From contig NZ_QTKT01000004.1 in the NCBI RefSeq assembly GCF_018424605.1, positions 62,001 through 126,000 on the forward strand: a stretch of 64,000 nt of DNA, read 5' to 3'. The notes under the pieces are model-generated. The model had not been told where the DNA came from and ran no database searches. It saw nothing but the letters and a program-made list of their open reading frames with translations. This DNA comes from Marinobacter lipolyticus. Its GTDB lineage: Bacteria; Pseudomonadota; Gammaproteobacteria; Pseudomonadales; Oleiphilaceae. The translations under genes and the position numbers were made by a program. Numbering within the stretch: position 1 is the first letter of the stretch; each line of letters begins with the position of its first letter. Positions 43,054 through 52,128 of the stretch are shown here, piece after piece.

Positions 43054-43092
43054 GGATTGTCGCCGACCTCATTCCAAGGCCGGCGACAATCC
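43054..43092. terminator. Long hairpin after the RND operon
   Basis: A perfect 12-bp stem (GGATTGTCGCCG / CGGCGACAATCC) with a 15-nt loop lies 12 bases after the permease stop and 43 before the DUF3301 start. No T-run follows; probable terminator or stability element. Confidence 0.7.
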
Positions 43093-43134
43093 TGTAGGCT
43101 GCAAATTCCCTGTCCACGAAACGTCGTAACCGCT

Positions 43135-43458
43135 GTGACTCTAGGCACCCTTTTCTGGCTCTTCGTTGCCGGCTTCCTGATCTGGTATTGGTGGCGCGCC
43201 AAAGCCATCAAGGACTTTGTGTTGCACGCCGCGCGACAGTACTGCAAAAAAATGGACGTGATGCTGCTGGACGATGCCGTCTACCTGCGGGGCCTCTGGT
43301 TCAAGCGCGACGACCAGGGGCGGGTCCGGGTCTGGCGACGCTTCCTGTTTGATTTCACCTCCACCGGCGAAGAACGCTACGCCGGACGCATCATCATGCT
43401 GGGTCAGCGCATCATCCATATGGAACTGGAGCCCCACCGTTTCGGTTCCGATTACTGA
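43135..43458 (+). CDS. DUF3301 small membrane-anchored protein
   Basis: A 107-aa protein: one N-terminal membrane helix (LGTLFWLFVAGFLIWYWWR) followed by a conserved cytoplasmic domain (YCKKMDVMLLDDAVYLRGLW, RRFLFDFTSTGEERYAGRI, LEPHRF). This is the DUF3301 pattern; function is unknown. It starts with GTG at 43135, which fits the family's N terminus; the frame opens at 43057 inside the hairpin. Lipase-like sequence begins only a few bases after its stop codon. Confidence 0.85.
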   Translation: MTLGTLFWLFVAGFLIWYWWRAKAIKDFVLHAARQYCKKMDVMLLDDAVYLRGLWFKRDDQGRVRVWRRFLFDFTSTGEERYAGRIIMLGQRIIHMELEPHRFGSDY

Positions 43459-43460
43459 GC

Positions 43461-44072
43461 GTTACCTCCCGCGTGACGGCCTCCCTGATCCCACACAAGG
43501 TTGCCTCCATCACCCCCATCAACGGCGTGAACAAAGGCTCGAAAGTGGCTGATGTGGCCCGGGGCATTCTGCCACCCGGCAGCTACGTGGAAGGTGGCGC
43601 CGACGCCATCGCCAACGCCCTCGGGGATCTGGTCAACGCCCTGTCCGACTCCAACAATCCGCAGGATGGCCTTGCCGCGCTGGAAACCCTGACCACCCAG
43701 GGCACCACGCAACTCAACGACGCCCTCGGATGGAAAGGCGTCAATCGCTGGTCCTGTGCCGGCACCAACGAGGATGCCTGGATCAATGGTAACAAGATCA
43801 AGTTCTTCTCCTGGACCGGCACCTCGGTGTGGACCAACTGGACCGACGTCACCGATCCCTTCCTTGGCGTGACCGCGCTGGCGTTTGGCAGTGAGGCCAA
43901 CGACGGCCTGGTGGGCGAATGCTCCACCAAAATGGGCAACGTGATCGGCACCCACTACGACATGAACCACGTGGACGCCATCAACCACCTGTTCGGGGCC
44001 CGCTCCTGGCGCACCGACCCGGTGTCGCTCTATCGCAGCCACGCCAACCGTCTGAAGAACCGCGGCCTGTAA
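43461..44072 (+). pseudogene. 5'-truncated secreted triacylglycerol lipase (LipA-like)
   Basis: The frame encodes only the C-terminal ~200 residues of a Pseudomonas-type lipase. Recognisable are KVASITPINGVNKGSKVAD, the catalytic Asp in EANDGLVGECS, the catalytic His in MNHVDAIN and the ending YRSHANRLKNRGL. The signal peptide, the oxyanion loop and the GHS(H/Q)G nucleophile elbow, about 110 residues, are missing. Lipase-like codons (TSRVTASLIPHK) begin right after the DUF3301 stop at 43458, so the 5' part was probably lost by a deletion whose junction lies at ~43460. A GTG at 43473 is the only start. It cannot be an active lipase as it stands. Confidence 0.85.
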
Positions 44073-44162
44073 CGGCTGCTCATCGGGAACACCGAGTCGT
44101 TGGCGAAGCCCCGTTCACCGGGGCTTCGTCTGCTGTCGAACCTGACGAATCTGGACGCTGCC

Positions 44163-45234
44163 ATGCCCCGATACACCCTCAAACGCTCCCTCTTACCGGT
44201 CGCTCTGGTGATCCCGGTGGTCCTCGCAAGTTTCTGGCTGCTGCGCACCGGACCCACCGCGGAACCGAACACTGCCGATGCGCCCCAACACCGGCCCGCC
44301 GATCCGGGTAGCGGTGCCGCCGGCCAGCACTGCCGAGCCGCAGAGCACAACCTACGCCACCCCTGCGAGCCTGGGCCAGACGCCCTTTGCGCCGTCCCTG
44401 GCGGGCACCGACATAGATGGTCGGCTCCGTGCCGACGCCAGCGGCAACCTGATCGTTGAGCTGGAAACGCGGGATTTCTTCGATTATTTCCTGAATACCA
44501 TTGGCGAGGTCTCCGCCGAACGCGCCCTTGCCGAAATCCAGGCCCTGGCCTTCACCAACCTGCCCGAGCCTGCGGCAAAACAGGCGATGGCCCTGCTCGA
44601 CCAGTACCTGAAATACAAGGACGATACGGTGGCGCTGGCAAGCCGCAACCTGGACCCGAGCCGCCAGCACGACCCCGGCTATCAGCTGGAAACCCTGAAA
44701 ACCGCTTTGGCCGATCTCAAGGCACTTAGGCGACAATCGTTCTCGCCGGAGACCCACCAGACCTTCTTCGGACTGGAAGAAGCCTACGGCGACTACACGC
44801 TGGCGAGCCTCGACATTCAGCAGCGACAGGATCTGTCTGCGACGGCAAAAGCGGACCTGCAGGCGTGGCACCGACAGCAACTACCCGAGGTGATTCGCCG
44901 CACCGAGAACCGGATGATCACCGAAAGCGCGCGCCACCGGCAGCGGCAGCAGGCCATCGCCAACGCCCGTTCCGCCGAAGAAGCCGGAAAGCGGCTGAGG
45001 ACGCTGGGGGTGGATGAGGCGCGCATTGACGAAGTGGTGAGTTACATGGAAGAACGGGAGCGCTTTGACCAGCAGTTCCAGACCTTCCGCCAGGAACTGG
45101 CCAGTCTTGACGCCTCCGGACTGGCGGGCAAAGACGCCGCCGCAGCGGAAACACGGTTACTCCGCGAACATTTCGCCGATGAGCAAACCCGCACCTGGGC
45201 GCGCTTGCGAGCATTGGAGGTGCAATCGCCGTAG
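44163..45234 (+). pseudogene. Frameshifted lipase foldase/chaperone (LifO/LipB-like)
   Basis: Lipase-specific foldases are inner-membrane-anchored periplasmic chaperones for the cognate secreted lipase. The N terminus with its anchor helix (RSLLPVALVIPVVLASFWLL) begins at ATG 44163 in one frame; the rest, including the foldase motif RDFFDYFLNTIGE and long charged helices, continues from ~44278 in the +1 frame to the stop at 45234. The switch falls within ~44278-44312, in a C/G-rich stretch, and looks like a one-base insertion. Alone, the downstream frame (ATG 44278, 318 aa) lacks the anchor. Its partner lipase is also broken. Confidence 0.82.
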
Positions 45235-45313
45235 TGTGGATTGCTGCCGTATCTGAAGCTCTGGGCCGGGTACACTGGCAGGGTGTTTTCCCGTAACTGC
45301 CAGGCAACCAGCG

Positions 45314-47074
45314 ATGGACATTGCTCAGCTTCAGCAACAGAACGACCGTGGTTTCCGGCGTTTGCGCTTTGCCCCGGAACTCGAACAGGCCTACCGCGAG
45401 GTGAGAGACGAAGGCATTCGCCAGCGGGCCCGACCGGTCTCCGCCAGCGCGCTGGCGCTGTTTCTCATCTACGCCCTGCTGGATGCCGCGATGCTGCCCG
45501 CCAGCATCGCCAGCGACACGGTGATGATCCGGCTGCTGATCACCTGCCCGTTGATCGCCGTCGTCTGGTGGCTGTCCTACACCCAGATCCGCGCCGCCAC
45601 GTTCGCAAGGCTCTACGCGGGTGCCTATCTGATCGGCGGCTTGAGCGTGGTGGCCATCATCGCACTGGCGCGGTTGCGCCAGCACGATCTGCCTTACGAG
45701 GGCATTCTGCTGATGCTGATGTTCGGCTACTTAGTAATGGGTATTCCGTTTCGCAGTGTCTCGCTGATGTCGCTGGCCGTGATCGTCGCCTATATTTCGA
45801 TGGAATACGCCACTGGTATGTCGGCGCAGCAGCTGCTGATCAACAGCTTCTTCATTGCCACCGCCAACGTCATGGGCATGGTGGGCTCGTGGCTCAGCGA
45901 ATATCGCCAGCGCGCGCACTTTCTCGACCGCCAGATGCTGGAGCAGTCGCGGCGGCAGGCCGAACGCGAAAGCCAGCGCAAGACCCGCTTGATCACCGTG
46001 GCCAGCCATGACCTGCGCCAGCCGCTGAACGTGGTCAGTCTGATTCTCGAGCACCTCGACGGCGATCCGCTGCCACCGCAACCGGCCAGCCTGGTATCCA
46101 AACTGAAGGCGTCGGTGGCACACTTCCACGGCCTGCTGGCCTCGGTACTGGATATTTCCCGGATTCAGGAAGGGATGATCGTACCCCAGCTCCAGTCTCT
46201 GGACCTGGGCCCGACGCTCGAACAGATCCGTGACACCTGTGGTGATCAGGCGCAGAGGCTCGGCGTCAGCCTGAACCTGTCGCCGGGGGAATCGGCAACC
46301 CCGGTGATTGCCGATCCGCAACTGCTGTACCGGATTCTGCAGAATCTGATATCCAATGCGCTGGAACACAGCGGTGCCACGAGCATTGATGTCACCACAG
46401 CTCGCGTTGACGACCACCTGCGGATCGAAATAAGCGACAACGGCTGCGGCATGGACCACGCCGGGGAAACGCACGCCTTCGATCCGTTCTACCGCAAATC
46501 CTCCGGCTCCGAACTCCATCCTGGTCTCGGACTCGGACTGGCCATCGTCCGCGAGCTTTCCCATATGATGAACGGAAACTGTGGCGTACGGTCCGCACCG
46601 GGTCAGGGCTCACGGTTCTGGGTATCCCTGCCGGCGGGCGTAAACCGGCAACCGGACAGCAAGACCTCCGTCGCCGCACCGGGCCCGGACACCGACGCAC
46701 ACCACTTCCTGGTGGTGGAAGACCACGATGAGGCCCGCCACTGGGTGTGCGAAACCCTGAAACACTGGGGCTTCGCAGCCCGGGGCTTTGCCACTGCCAA
46801 AGAGGCCCTGGCCGGCCGACATGGTTCCGGGGGCAGCCACGACGCCATTCTGGTTACCGACCTGCACCTGCCCGACATGCCGGGGCGCACCCTGCACAGC
46901 CTGCTGACAGCCCGGGGCACAACCTGCGGGGGCATCCTGATGACCGCGGACACCGGGCTACCGGAAGGTTACGATGCCGGCCAGCGCCTGTGGGTACTGC
47001 ACAAACCGTTGGTACCGATGAGACTGCGAGCCGCCATCACCCAGCTCACCAGGCCCCTATCACCAGGCCCCTAG
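45314..47074 (+). CDS. Hybrid sensor histidine kinase/response regulator
   Basis: A 586-aa membrane kinase. Residues ~40-200 hold about six helices of an uncharacterised sensor region. A short coiled linker precedes the HisKA box with phospho-acceptor His in VASHDLRQPLNVV (~residue 236). A HATPase domain follows (NLISNALEHSG, EISDNGCGMD, GLGLGLAIV). The C-terminal receiver (~455-580) has HFLVVEDHDEAR and the acceptor Asp in ILVTDLHLPDM. It ends 8 bases from the convergent LuxR-type regulator gene, a possible partner. The extreme C terminus lies in a 14-bp duplication (47046-47073). Confidence 0.92.
   Translation: MDIAQLQQQNDRGFRRLRFAPELEQAYREVRDEGIRQRARPVSASALALFLIYALLDAAMLPASIASDTVMIRLLITCPLIAVVWWLSYTQIRAATFARLYAGAYLIGGLSVVAIIALARLRQHDLPYEGILLMLMFGYLVMGIPFRSVSLMSLAVIVAYISMEYATGMSAQQLLINSFFIATANVMGMVGSWLSEYRQRAHFLDRQMLEQSRRQAERESQRKTRLITVASHDLRQPLNVVSLILEHLDGDPLPPQPASLVSKLKASVAHFHGLLASVLDISRIQEGMIVPQLQSLDLGPTLEQIRDTCGDQAQRLGVSLNLSPGESATPVIADPQLLYRILQNLISNALEHSGATSIDVTTARVDDHLRIEISDNGCGMDHAGETHAFDPFYRKSSGSELHPGLGLGLAIVRELSHMMNGNCGVRSAPGQGSRFWVSLPAGVNRQPDSKTSVAAPGPDTDAHHFLVVEDHDEARHWVCETLKHWGFAARGFATAKEALAGRHGSGGSHDAILVTDLHLPDMPGRTLHSLLTARGTTCGGILMTADTGLPEGYDAGQRLWVLHKPLVPMRLRAAITQLTRPLSPGP
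47046..47073. repeat. 14-bp tandem duplication at the kinase 3' end
   Basis: TCACCAGGCCCCTA occurs twice in tandem (47046-47059 and 47060-47073). The second copy contains most of the kinase stop codon (TAG, 47072-47074). Being 14 bp, the duplication shifts frame and sets the present C terminus. Confidence 0.9.
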
Positions 47075-47082
47075 GTGCCCGG

Positions 47083-47742
47083 TCAGATCAGTCCCAGTGA
47101 GCGGGCCTGGGCGACGCACTCGGTGCGGTTGTGCACCCCCAGATGCGCAAAAATCGCCTTGAGGTGGGTCTTGACCGTGTGTTCGGTCAGATTGAGGGCC
47201 TGACAGATACGCTTGTTGGGCAGCCCTTCTGCCAGCAGCGCCAGCACCTCCATCTGGCGGGCCGTCAGGTGCTCGGGCACCTGGGCCGGCCCCTGCAATG
47301 ACGGATAGTAGAGCAACCCTTCACTGACTCTCTGCACCATACGTGTCAGGCTCTTGCGACCCGCAGACTTGGGCAGGAACCCCACTGCGCCCGCCGCCCG
47401 GGCGGCCCGCACCGAGGTTTCATCTTCCCGGCTGGAGATCACCACCACCGGTACCGGCAGCCCTGCTCGCTCAAGTTCCGTGAACAACGACAGGCCCGCC
47501 TCGCCCTGAAGGGTCAGGTCCAGAAGCACCAGCGAGGTTTCGGGGCGGCGCTGCAGATCGCTGACCGCCTCGGCCACCGAAGCCGCCGCGACCGTCTCCC
47601 TGACCAGGCCTTCCTGTTCCAGGATGGCACTGAGACCCAGCAGAAAAAACGGGTGATCGTCTACGATCAACACCCGCGCCAGAGGCAAGCGATTGGTGGC
47701 TGACGACGGCCCGATGGCGTCACCGACCGGTGTGGTGTCCAT
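47083..47742 (-). CDS. LuxR-type (NarL family) response regulator
   Basis: A 219-aa two-domain regulator. The receiver has RVLIVDDHPFFLLG, the acceptor Asp in SLVLLDLTLQGEAG and the conserved Lys in GFLPKSAG. The C-terminal HTH is LTARQMEVLALLAEGLPNKRICQALNLTEHTVKTHL in pattern, the LuxR type. The start at 47742 has a GGAG ribosome-binding site; the frame opens at 47895. It is convergent with the hybrid kinase and divergent from the aminotransferase gene. Confidence 0.93.
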   Translation of the reverse strand: MDTTPVGDAIGPSSATNRLPLARVLIVDDHPFFLLGLSAILEQEGLVRETVAAASVAEAVSDLQRRPETSLVLLDLTLQGEAGLSLFTELERAGLPVPVVVISSREDETSVRAARAAGAVGFLPKSAGRKSLTRMVQRVSEGLLYYPSLQGPAQVPEHLTARQMEVLALLAEGLPNKRICQALNLTEHTVKTHLKAIFAHLGVHNRTECVAQARSLGLI

Positions 47743-47973
47743 GGTTTGCTCCGCAAAATGGCTGTTGTTGTTAATGCGGTGGTCTCCACTATACGACCAG
47801 AAACCCAAACCGACCGTTCGCTGCTTAACAATTTGCGCATTCGTCACAAGGAAATGTGGTGTGTCCGCTGGCCCGCCGTGGCCTTCGGCAATCACTTACG
47901 AACGACCGCGCCACAGAGATATTCAGGTTACCTATACTGCCAGTGTTACCTACCTAACCAACAGACCGGGTCT

Positions 47974-49269
47974 ATGGACATTCAGACAGATCACCGCTAC
48001 GCGATTAACCTTAACGTACGGGGCATTCAGCCCTCCGCCACCCTCCGTATCAACGAACTGAGCAATCAGCTCCGCGCCGAAGGCCGCGACATCATCAAAC
48101 TGGGGCTGGGCCAGTCCCCCTTCCCCGTACCTGATCGGGTTGTGGCGGCACTGCAGCAGCACGCCCACGAGAAAGACTATCTTCCGGTCAAAGGTCAGAA
48201 GGCGCTGCGGGAATCCATCGCCGGTTACATCAACCGCGGTGAGCGGATGCGCTGCACCTGGGAAGACGTGCTGATCGGCCCGGGCTCCAAGGAACTGCTG
48301 TTTATCCTGCAGCTGGCCTACTATGGTGACTTGCTGATTCCACGGCCAAGCTGGGTCTCTTACGCGCCCCAGGCGCGCATTATCGGCCGTTCGGTTCACT
48401 GGCTGCCCACCCATGCGGAGAACAACTGGCAGCTGACCGCGGAAGAACTGGACATCATCTGTCGCGACGATCCGTCACGGCCTCGCATCCTGATCCTCAA
48501 TTACCCGTCCAACCCCACCGGTTGTACCTACACCGACGACCAGCTGCTGGCCATTGCCAACGTGGCGCGCAAGTACAAGCTGATTCTGCTGTCGGACGAA
48601 ATCTACGGTGAGGTGCATTTCGAGGGCAGGCATAAATCCATCGCCCGCTATTACCCGGAAGGCACCATCATCAGCACCGGTCTGAGCAAATGGGCCGGCG
48701 CCGGCGGCTGGCGCCTGGGCACGTTTATCTTCCCACCGGAGCTGCGCCCGCTGCAGGATGCCATGGCGATCATTGCCAGTGAAACCTACACCGCCACCAG
48801 CGCACCGATCCAGTACGCCGCCATTGCCGCCTTCGACGGTGGCGACGACATGGACGACTACCTGAAGCAGTCGCGCCGGGTGTTGAAAGTGGTGGGCGAA
48901 TACATGCACCGCCGCCTGACCGATATGGGCGCGGTGGTGCAGAAACCGGAAGGCGCGTTCTATCTGTTCCCGGATTTCAACAGCTTCCGCGATGCGCTCG
49001 CCAGCAAGGACATCAAAACCAGCCAGGCCTTCTGCCAGGCGTTGCTGGAAAACACCGGGGTGGCGATTCTGCCGGCCAGTGATTTCGGTTTCGTACCGGA
49101 TCATCTGGCGGCGCGACTGGCGTTTGTGGATTTCGACGGTGCCGCATCCCTGACACTGGCCGGCGGCGATTACGCCGATCAGGAGCTGGGCGACGACTTC
49201 GTGGGTCAGGCCTGCCCGCGCCTGGTGCTGGCCATGGACAAGATGGAGCAGTGGCTGAACAGCCTGTAA
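47974..49269 (+). CDS. PLP-dependent class I/II aminotransferase
   Basis: A 431-aa fold-type I aminotransferase. Visible motifs are RDIIKLGLGQSPFPVPD, LILNYPSNPTGCTY, ILLSDEIYGEVHF and the Schiff-base Lys in STGLSKWAGAGGWRLG, with the Arg that binds substrate carboxylate. The family is aspartate/aromatic aminotransferase-like; substrate is not defined. The ATG at 47974 is chosen from the family N terminus; the frame extends to 47746. It is preceded by a 231-base divergent intergenic region shared with the LuxR-type regulator, in which no clear operator was seen. Confidence 0.9.
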   Translation: MDIQTDHRYAINLNVRGIQPSATLRINELSNQLRAEGRDIIKLGLGQSPFPVPDRVVAALQQHAHEKDYLPVKGQKALRESIAGYINRGERMRCTWEDVLIGPGSKELLFILQLAYYGDLLIPRPSWVSYAPQARIIGRSVHWLPTHAENNWQLTAEELDIICRDDPSRPRILILNYPSNPTGCTYTDDQLLAIANVARKYKLILLSDEIYGEVHFEGRHKSIARYYPEGTIISTGLSKWAGAGGWRLGTFIFPPELRPLQDAMAIIASETYTATSAPIQYAAIAAFDGGDDMDDYLKQSRRVLKVVGEYMHRRLTDMGAVVQKPEGAFYLFPDFNSFRDALASKDIKTSQAFCQALLENTGVAILPASDFGFVPDHLAARLAFVDFDGAASLTLAGGDYADQELGDDFVGQACPRLVLAMDKMEQWLNSL

Positions 49270-49326
49270 GCCCGCCGTGCTAGACTGGCGCCCTCACTCT
49301 GCACAAGAGCCAGCCAAGGGGGCGCC

Positions 49327-50151
49327 ATGTCTGATTCCGACTCTCTCCGAACCATCACCGATTTTGCCGAAAAGCTCGCCCGGGAAGCGGGTGAACTGAT
49401 TCGTCACGAGCGCGACAACAATACCCTGCGCACGGATTACAAGCAGCAAACCGAGCTGGTCACCCACGCGGATGTGATGGCAGACGAGTTCATCACCGCC
49501 GCCATCCGCAAACGCTTTCCCCAGCACCGCATCCTGTCCGAGGAAACCGCGCCCGACCTGAGCCAGGCAGAGGAGCTGGAGACACCGCTGTGGATCGTGG
49601 ACCCGATTGATGGCACCGTAAACTACGCCTACGGCCACCCCCAGGTGGCGGTGTCCATTGCCTACGCTGAACAGGGGCGCGTGCAGGCTGGCGTGGTGCA
49701 CGCGCCGTTCCCCGGTGAAACCTTCCGGGCCACCAAAGGCGAAAGGGCAACACTCAACGGCGAAACCATCCGACACAGCGGCGCCACGGTACCGCGGGAC
49801 TCACTGTTCGCCACCGGCTTCCCCTATCACAAGGACGACCTGGAGCCTCTGGTCAGGCGCCTCGACGCCATGATCCACCGGTGCCGCGACCTGCGCCGCA
49901 TCGGCTCCGCCGCCCTCGATATCTGCTGGGTCGCCTGCGGTCGCCTGGACATCTACTACGAAAACGTCAGCCCCTGGGACTTCGCCGCCGCACGGCTCAT
50001 CGCCCTGGAAGCCGGTGCCACCGCCGGGCATTTCGGGGATGTTCCCGACGGTTACCCGGCCGACCTTTATGGACGCGATATACTGATTTCCGCACCGGCG
50101 GTCTGGGAGCCCGTTCGCCAGATTCTTCGTTCGGCCTCGGGGTATGACTGA
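49327..50151 (+). CDS. Inositol monophosphatase-family phosphatase
   Basis: A 274-aa Mg2+-dependent phosphatase of the IMPase/SuhB/CysQ superfamily. It has the metal-site motifs LSEE (ILSEETAPD), WIVDPIDGTVNY and the C-terminal SPWDFAAARLIALEAGA. The family acts on inositol phosphate, histidinol phosphate or 3'-phosphoadenosine-phosphate; the motif set does not decide. It lies 57 bases after the aminotransferase gene, perhaps as one unit. Its stop is 30 bases before the first palindromic element. Confidence 0.92.
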   Translation: MSDSDSLRTITDFAEKLAREAGELIRHERDNNTLRTDYKQQTELVTHADVMADEFITAAIRKRFPQHRILSEETAPDLSQAEELETPLWIVDPIDGTVNYAYGHPQVAVSIAYAEQGRVQAGVVHAPFPGETFRATKGERATLNGETIRHSGATVPRDSLFATGFPYHKDDLEPLVRRLDAMIHRCRDLRRIGSAALDICWVACGRLDIYYENVSPWDFAAARLIALEAGATAGHFGDVPDGYPADLYGRDILISAPAVWEPVRQILRSASGYD

Positions 50152-50180
50152 AGATTTGGTGTGACTCCTGGCCTCGGGTT

Positions 50181-50344
50181 CCAGCCTGATAGCTTTGGAG
50201 TACGGTTGGCGGTATGAGGGCCCTTCCCGGAACCGCTACGAGCACATCCATGTGCGCTTCTCTCCGGCCATCCATGGCCTCCGAAATTCCGGGAAGGGCC
50301 CTCACACCGCCAACCGCTTAGCTTTAACGATATATCGTAGGAAA
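50181..50344 (+). repeat. Palindromic interspersed element, copy 1
   Basis: A ~164-bp element. Arms 50204-50232 and 50287-50315 pair at 28 of 29 positions. They enclose a 54-bp core (50233-50286) holding two mini-hairpins, GCACAT-CC-ATGTGC (50242-50255) and GGCCAT-CC-ATGGCC (50266-50279). The whole folds as a long stem with a four-way junction at its tip. Flanks AGCCTGATAGCTTTGG (5') and CTTT...GATATATCGTAGGAAA (3') have counterparts in copy 2. It lies between the convergent phosphatase and slmA genes. Confidence 0.92.
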
Positions 50345-50403
50345 AACGCTGGGGGATTTCTGACCAGAGCGCCTGGCATTCTGTCTTCGGCTTTGGGCTT
50401 GCC

Positions 50404-50570
50404 TTTCTATACGCTATATCACCAAAGTGAACGGGGCGAAGGTGGGAACGGCCCCCACAGAATCTTGGAGGCCATGGATGGCCGGAACGAAGCGCACATG
50501 GATGTGCTTGTAGCGGTTCTGTGGGGGCCGTTCCCATCTTCGTCCTGCCCCCAAGCGATCAGGCTACTGG
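50404..50570 (-). repeat. Palindromic interspersed element, copy 2 (inverted)
   Basis: The same element in reverse orientation. Its 54-bp core (50463-50516), read on the minus strand, matches copy 1 at 49 of 54 positions, and the outer flanks match too. The arms (50437-50462 with 50517-50542) pair at 25 of 26 positions plus one G-T, but their sequence is unrelated to the arms of copy 1. The two copies face each other across ~60 bases that hold no gene. Region 50152-50601 has no other feature. Confidence 0.92.
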
Positions 50571-50601
50571 AGAAAGAGGAGGACCATCTCCCACAGCAAG
50601 A

Positions 50602-51189
50602 TCAGCCCCAGACACCCTCGGAAACCAATCCCCAACTCTCTTCAAAGTCGGTAGTCGGCTTGCGGGAAAACGACGAGCGGACAAAGCGCTGAATCCGGCC
50701 TTCCATAAAGACCATCAAGAACTCCGCCCCGCGATTGGCGCTGGTGCGGGGCCGCAGGCCCTGGCGGATTTCGCCTTCCTTGAGGATCTGGCGGATCTGG
50801 GTTTCCAGGCGTTCGAAGAACTGGGACGCGCGCTTGCGCAGCGCCTCATTTTCGCCCATCAGGGCATCCCCGGTGAGCACACAGCACAGGCCGGGGTTGC
50901 GCTCGGCAAACACCAGCACCAGATTCGCCAGCTGTTGCAGCCGGGCGCGGGCATCTTCCTGATCCTGAAGGATCAGCTGGCATCGGCTGAACACGGCTTC
51001 GTCGGCGAAGTCGATCAATGCCTCGAACATTTTGCGTTTGCTGGGGAAATGGCGGTACAACGCCGCCTCGGTAACGCCTACGGATCGGGCCAGGCCGGCG
51101 GTGGTGATGCGGGCACCGGGATCGGCTTCCAGCAATTCCACCAACGCGTGCAGGATCGCCTCCCGACGACTGGGTTTGGTTTCGGTCAT
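50602..51189 (-). CDS. slmA: Nucleoid occlusion factor SlmA
   Basis: A 195-aa TetR-fold protein that, in E. coli, binds chromosomal SBS sites and blocks FtsZ polymerisation over the nucleoid. The N-terminal HTH reads RITTAGLARSVGVTEAALYRHFPSKRKMFEALIDF in pattern, the SlmA signature. C-terminal residues (RTSANRGAEFLMVFMEGRIQRFVRS) also match. In many relatives slmA sits near dut/coaBC/argB; here it lies between the repeat elements and thiG, so context does not help. A generic TetR repressor is the alternative. Confidence 0.85.
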   Translation of the reverse strand: MTETKPSRREAILHALVELLEADPGARITTAGLARSVGVTEAALYRHFPSKRKMFEALIDFADEAVFSRCQLILQDQEDARARLQQLANLVLVFAERNPGLCCVLTGDALMGENEALRKRASQFFERLETQIRQILKEGEIRQGLRPRTSANRGAEFLMVFMEGRIQRFVRSSFSRKPTTDFEESWGLVSEGVWG

Positions 51190-51285
51190 GACAGGACTTC
51201 AGCGCTCTGTAACTGGGTTATTTTCGGGGCCGGTCTTGTGCCGGCCCTCAGTCTTATTCAGTCGTGTACCGGATTGTTCACTAAA

Positions 51286-52095
51286 TCAGAAGAAAGTGCC
51301 ATCAATGGGGGAAGAAGCACTGGCGTACATCTTCTTGGGCATCCGGCCCGCCAGATAGGCTTCGCGGCCTGCCTCCACGCCCAGTCGCATGGCATGGGCC
51401 ATCTTGATCGGATCCTGAGCCAGGGCGATGGCGGTGTTCATCAGCACACCGTCACAACCGAGTTCCATGGCGAGGGTAGCGTCGGAAGCGGTGCCCACGC
51501 CCGCGTCCACCAGCACCGGGACCTTTGCATTCTCCACGATCAGGCGGATGTTGTAGCGGTTCTGGATACCCAGACCGGAGCCGATCGGCGCGCCCAGGGG
51601 CATGATAGCGATACAGCCCATGTCTTCCAGGCGTTTGGCCAGCAGCGGATCGTCGGAGCAGTACACCATCACCTTGAAACCGTCCTTGATCAGCTCTTCG
51701 GCGGCCACCAGGGTTTCGGTCATGTTCGGGTACAGGGTTTTCTCTTCACCCAGCACTTCCAGTTTCACCAGGTCGTGGCCGTCGAGCAGTTCGCGGGCCA
51801 GCTTGCAGGTACGCACGGCATCCTTGGCGGAATAACAGCCAGCGGTGTTCGGCAGGATGGTGTAGGTGTCCGGCGAGATCACGTCGAGCAGGTTGGGCTC
51901 GTCGGGGTTCTGCCCGAGGTTGGTCCGCCGCACGGCCACGGTGACGATTTCCGCGCCACTGGCTTCGATGGCGTGGCCGGTTTCCATCAGGTCTCGATAT
52001 TTACCGGTGCCCACCAGCAGACGTGACTGATAGACACGGCCGGCGAGTTCAAGGGGTTTGTCTTCCGGAAGCTGGATTGTCGGTTGTTCGCTCAT
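51286..52095 (-). CDS. thiG: Thiazole synthase
   Basis: ThiG forms the thiazole phosphate of thiamine from 1-deoxyxylulose-5-phosphate, dehydroglycine and ThiS-thiocarboxylate. The 269-aa TIM barrel has [10 protein letters not shown] near the N terminus, the Schiff-base Lys in [30 protein letters not shown] and [15 protein letters not shown]. It is 33 bases downstream of thiS on the same strand. Other thiamine genes (thiF, thiH/thiO, thiE) are absent from the window, and no TPP riboswitch was seen. Confidence 0.97.
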   Translation of the reverse strand: MSEQPTIQLPEDKPLELAGRVYQSRLLVGTGKYRDLMETGHAIEASGAEIVTVAVRRTNLGQNPDEPNLLDVISPDTYTILPNTAGCYSAKDAVRTCKLARELLDGHDLVKLEVLGEEKTLYPNMTETLVAAEELIKDGFKVMVYCSDDPLLAKRLEDMGCIAIMPLGAPIGSGLGIQNRYNIRLIVENAKVPVLVDAGVGTASDATLAMELGCDGVLMNTAIALAQDPIKMAHAMRLGVEAGREAYLAGRMPKKMYASASSPIDGTFF

Positions 52096-52128
52096 AACCT
52101 TCCTGAGGCTGATTGGATATTGGGGTTT

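Noticed and set aside
50195..50692. 165-aa open frame through the palindromic elements
   Set aside because: It is explained by the inverted repeats; no family resemblance and it runs antisense into slmA.
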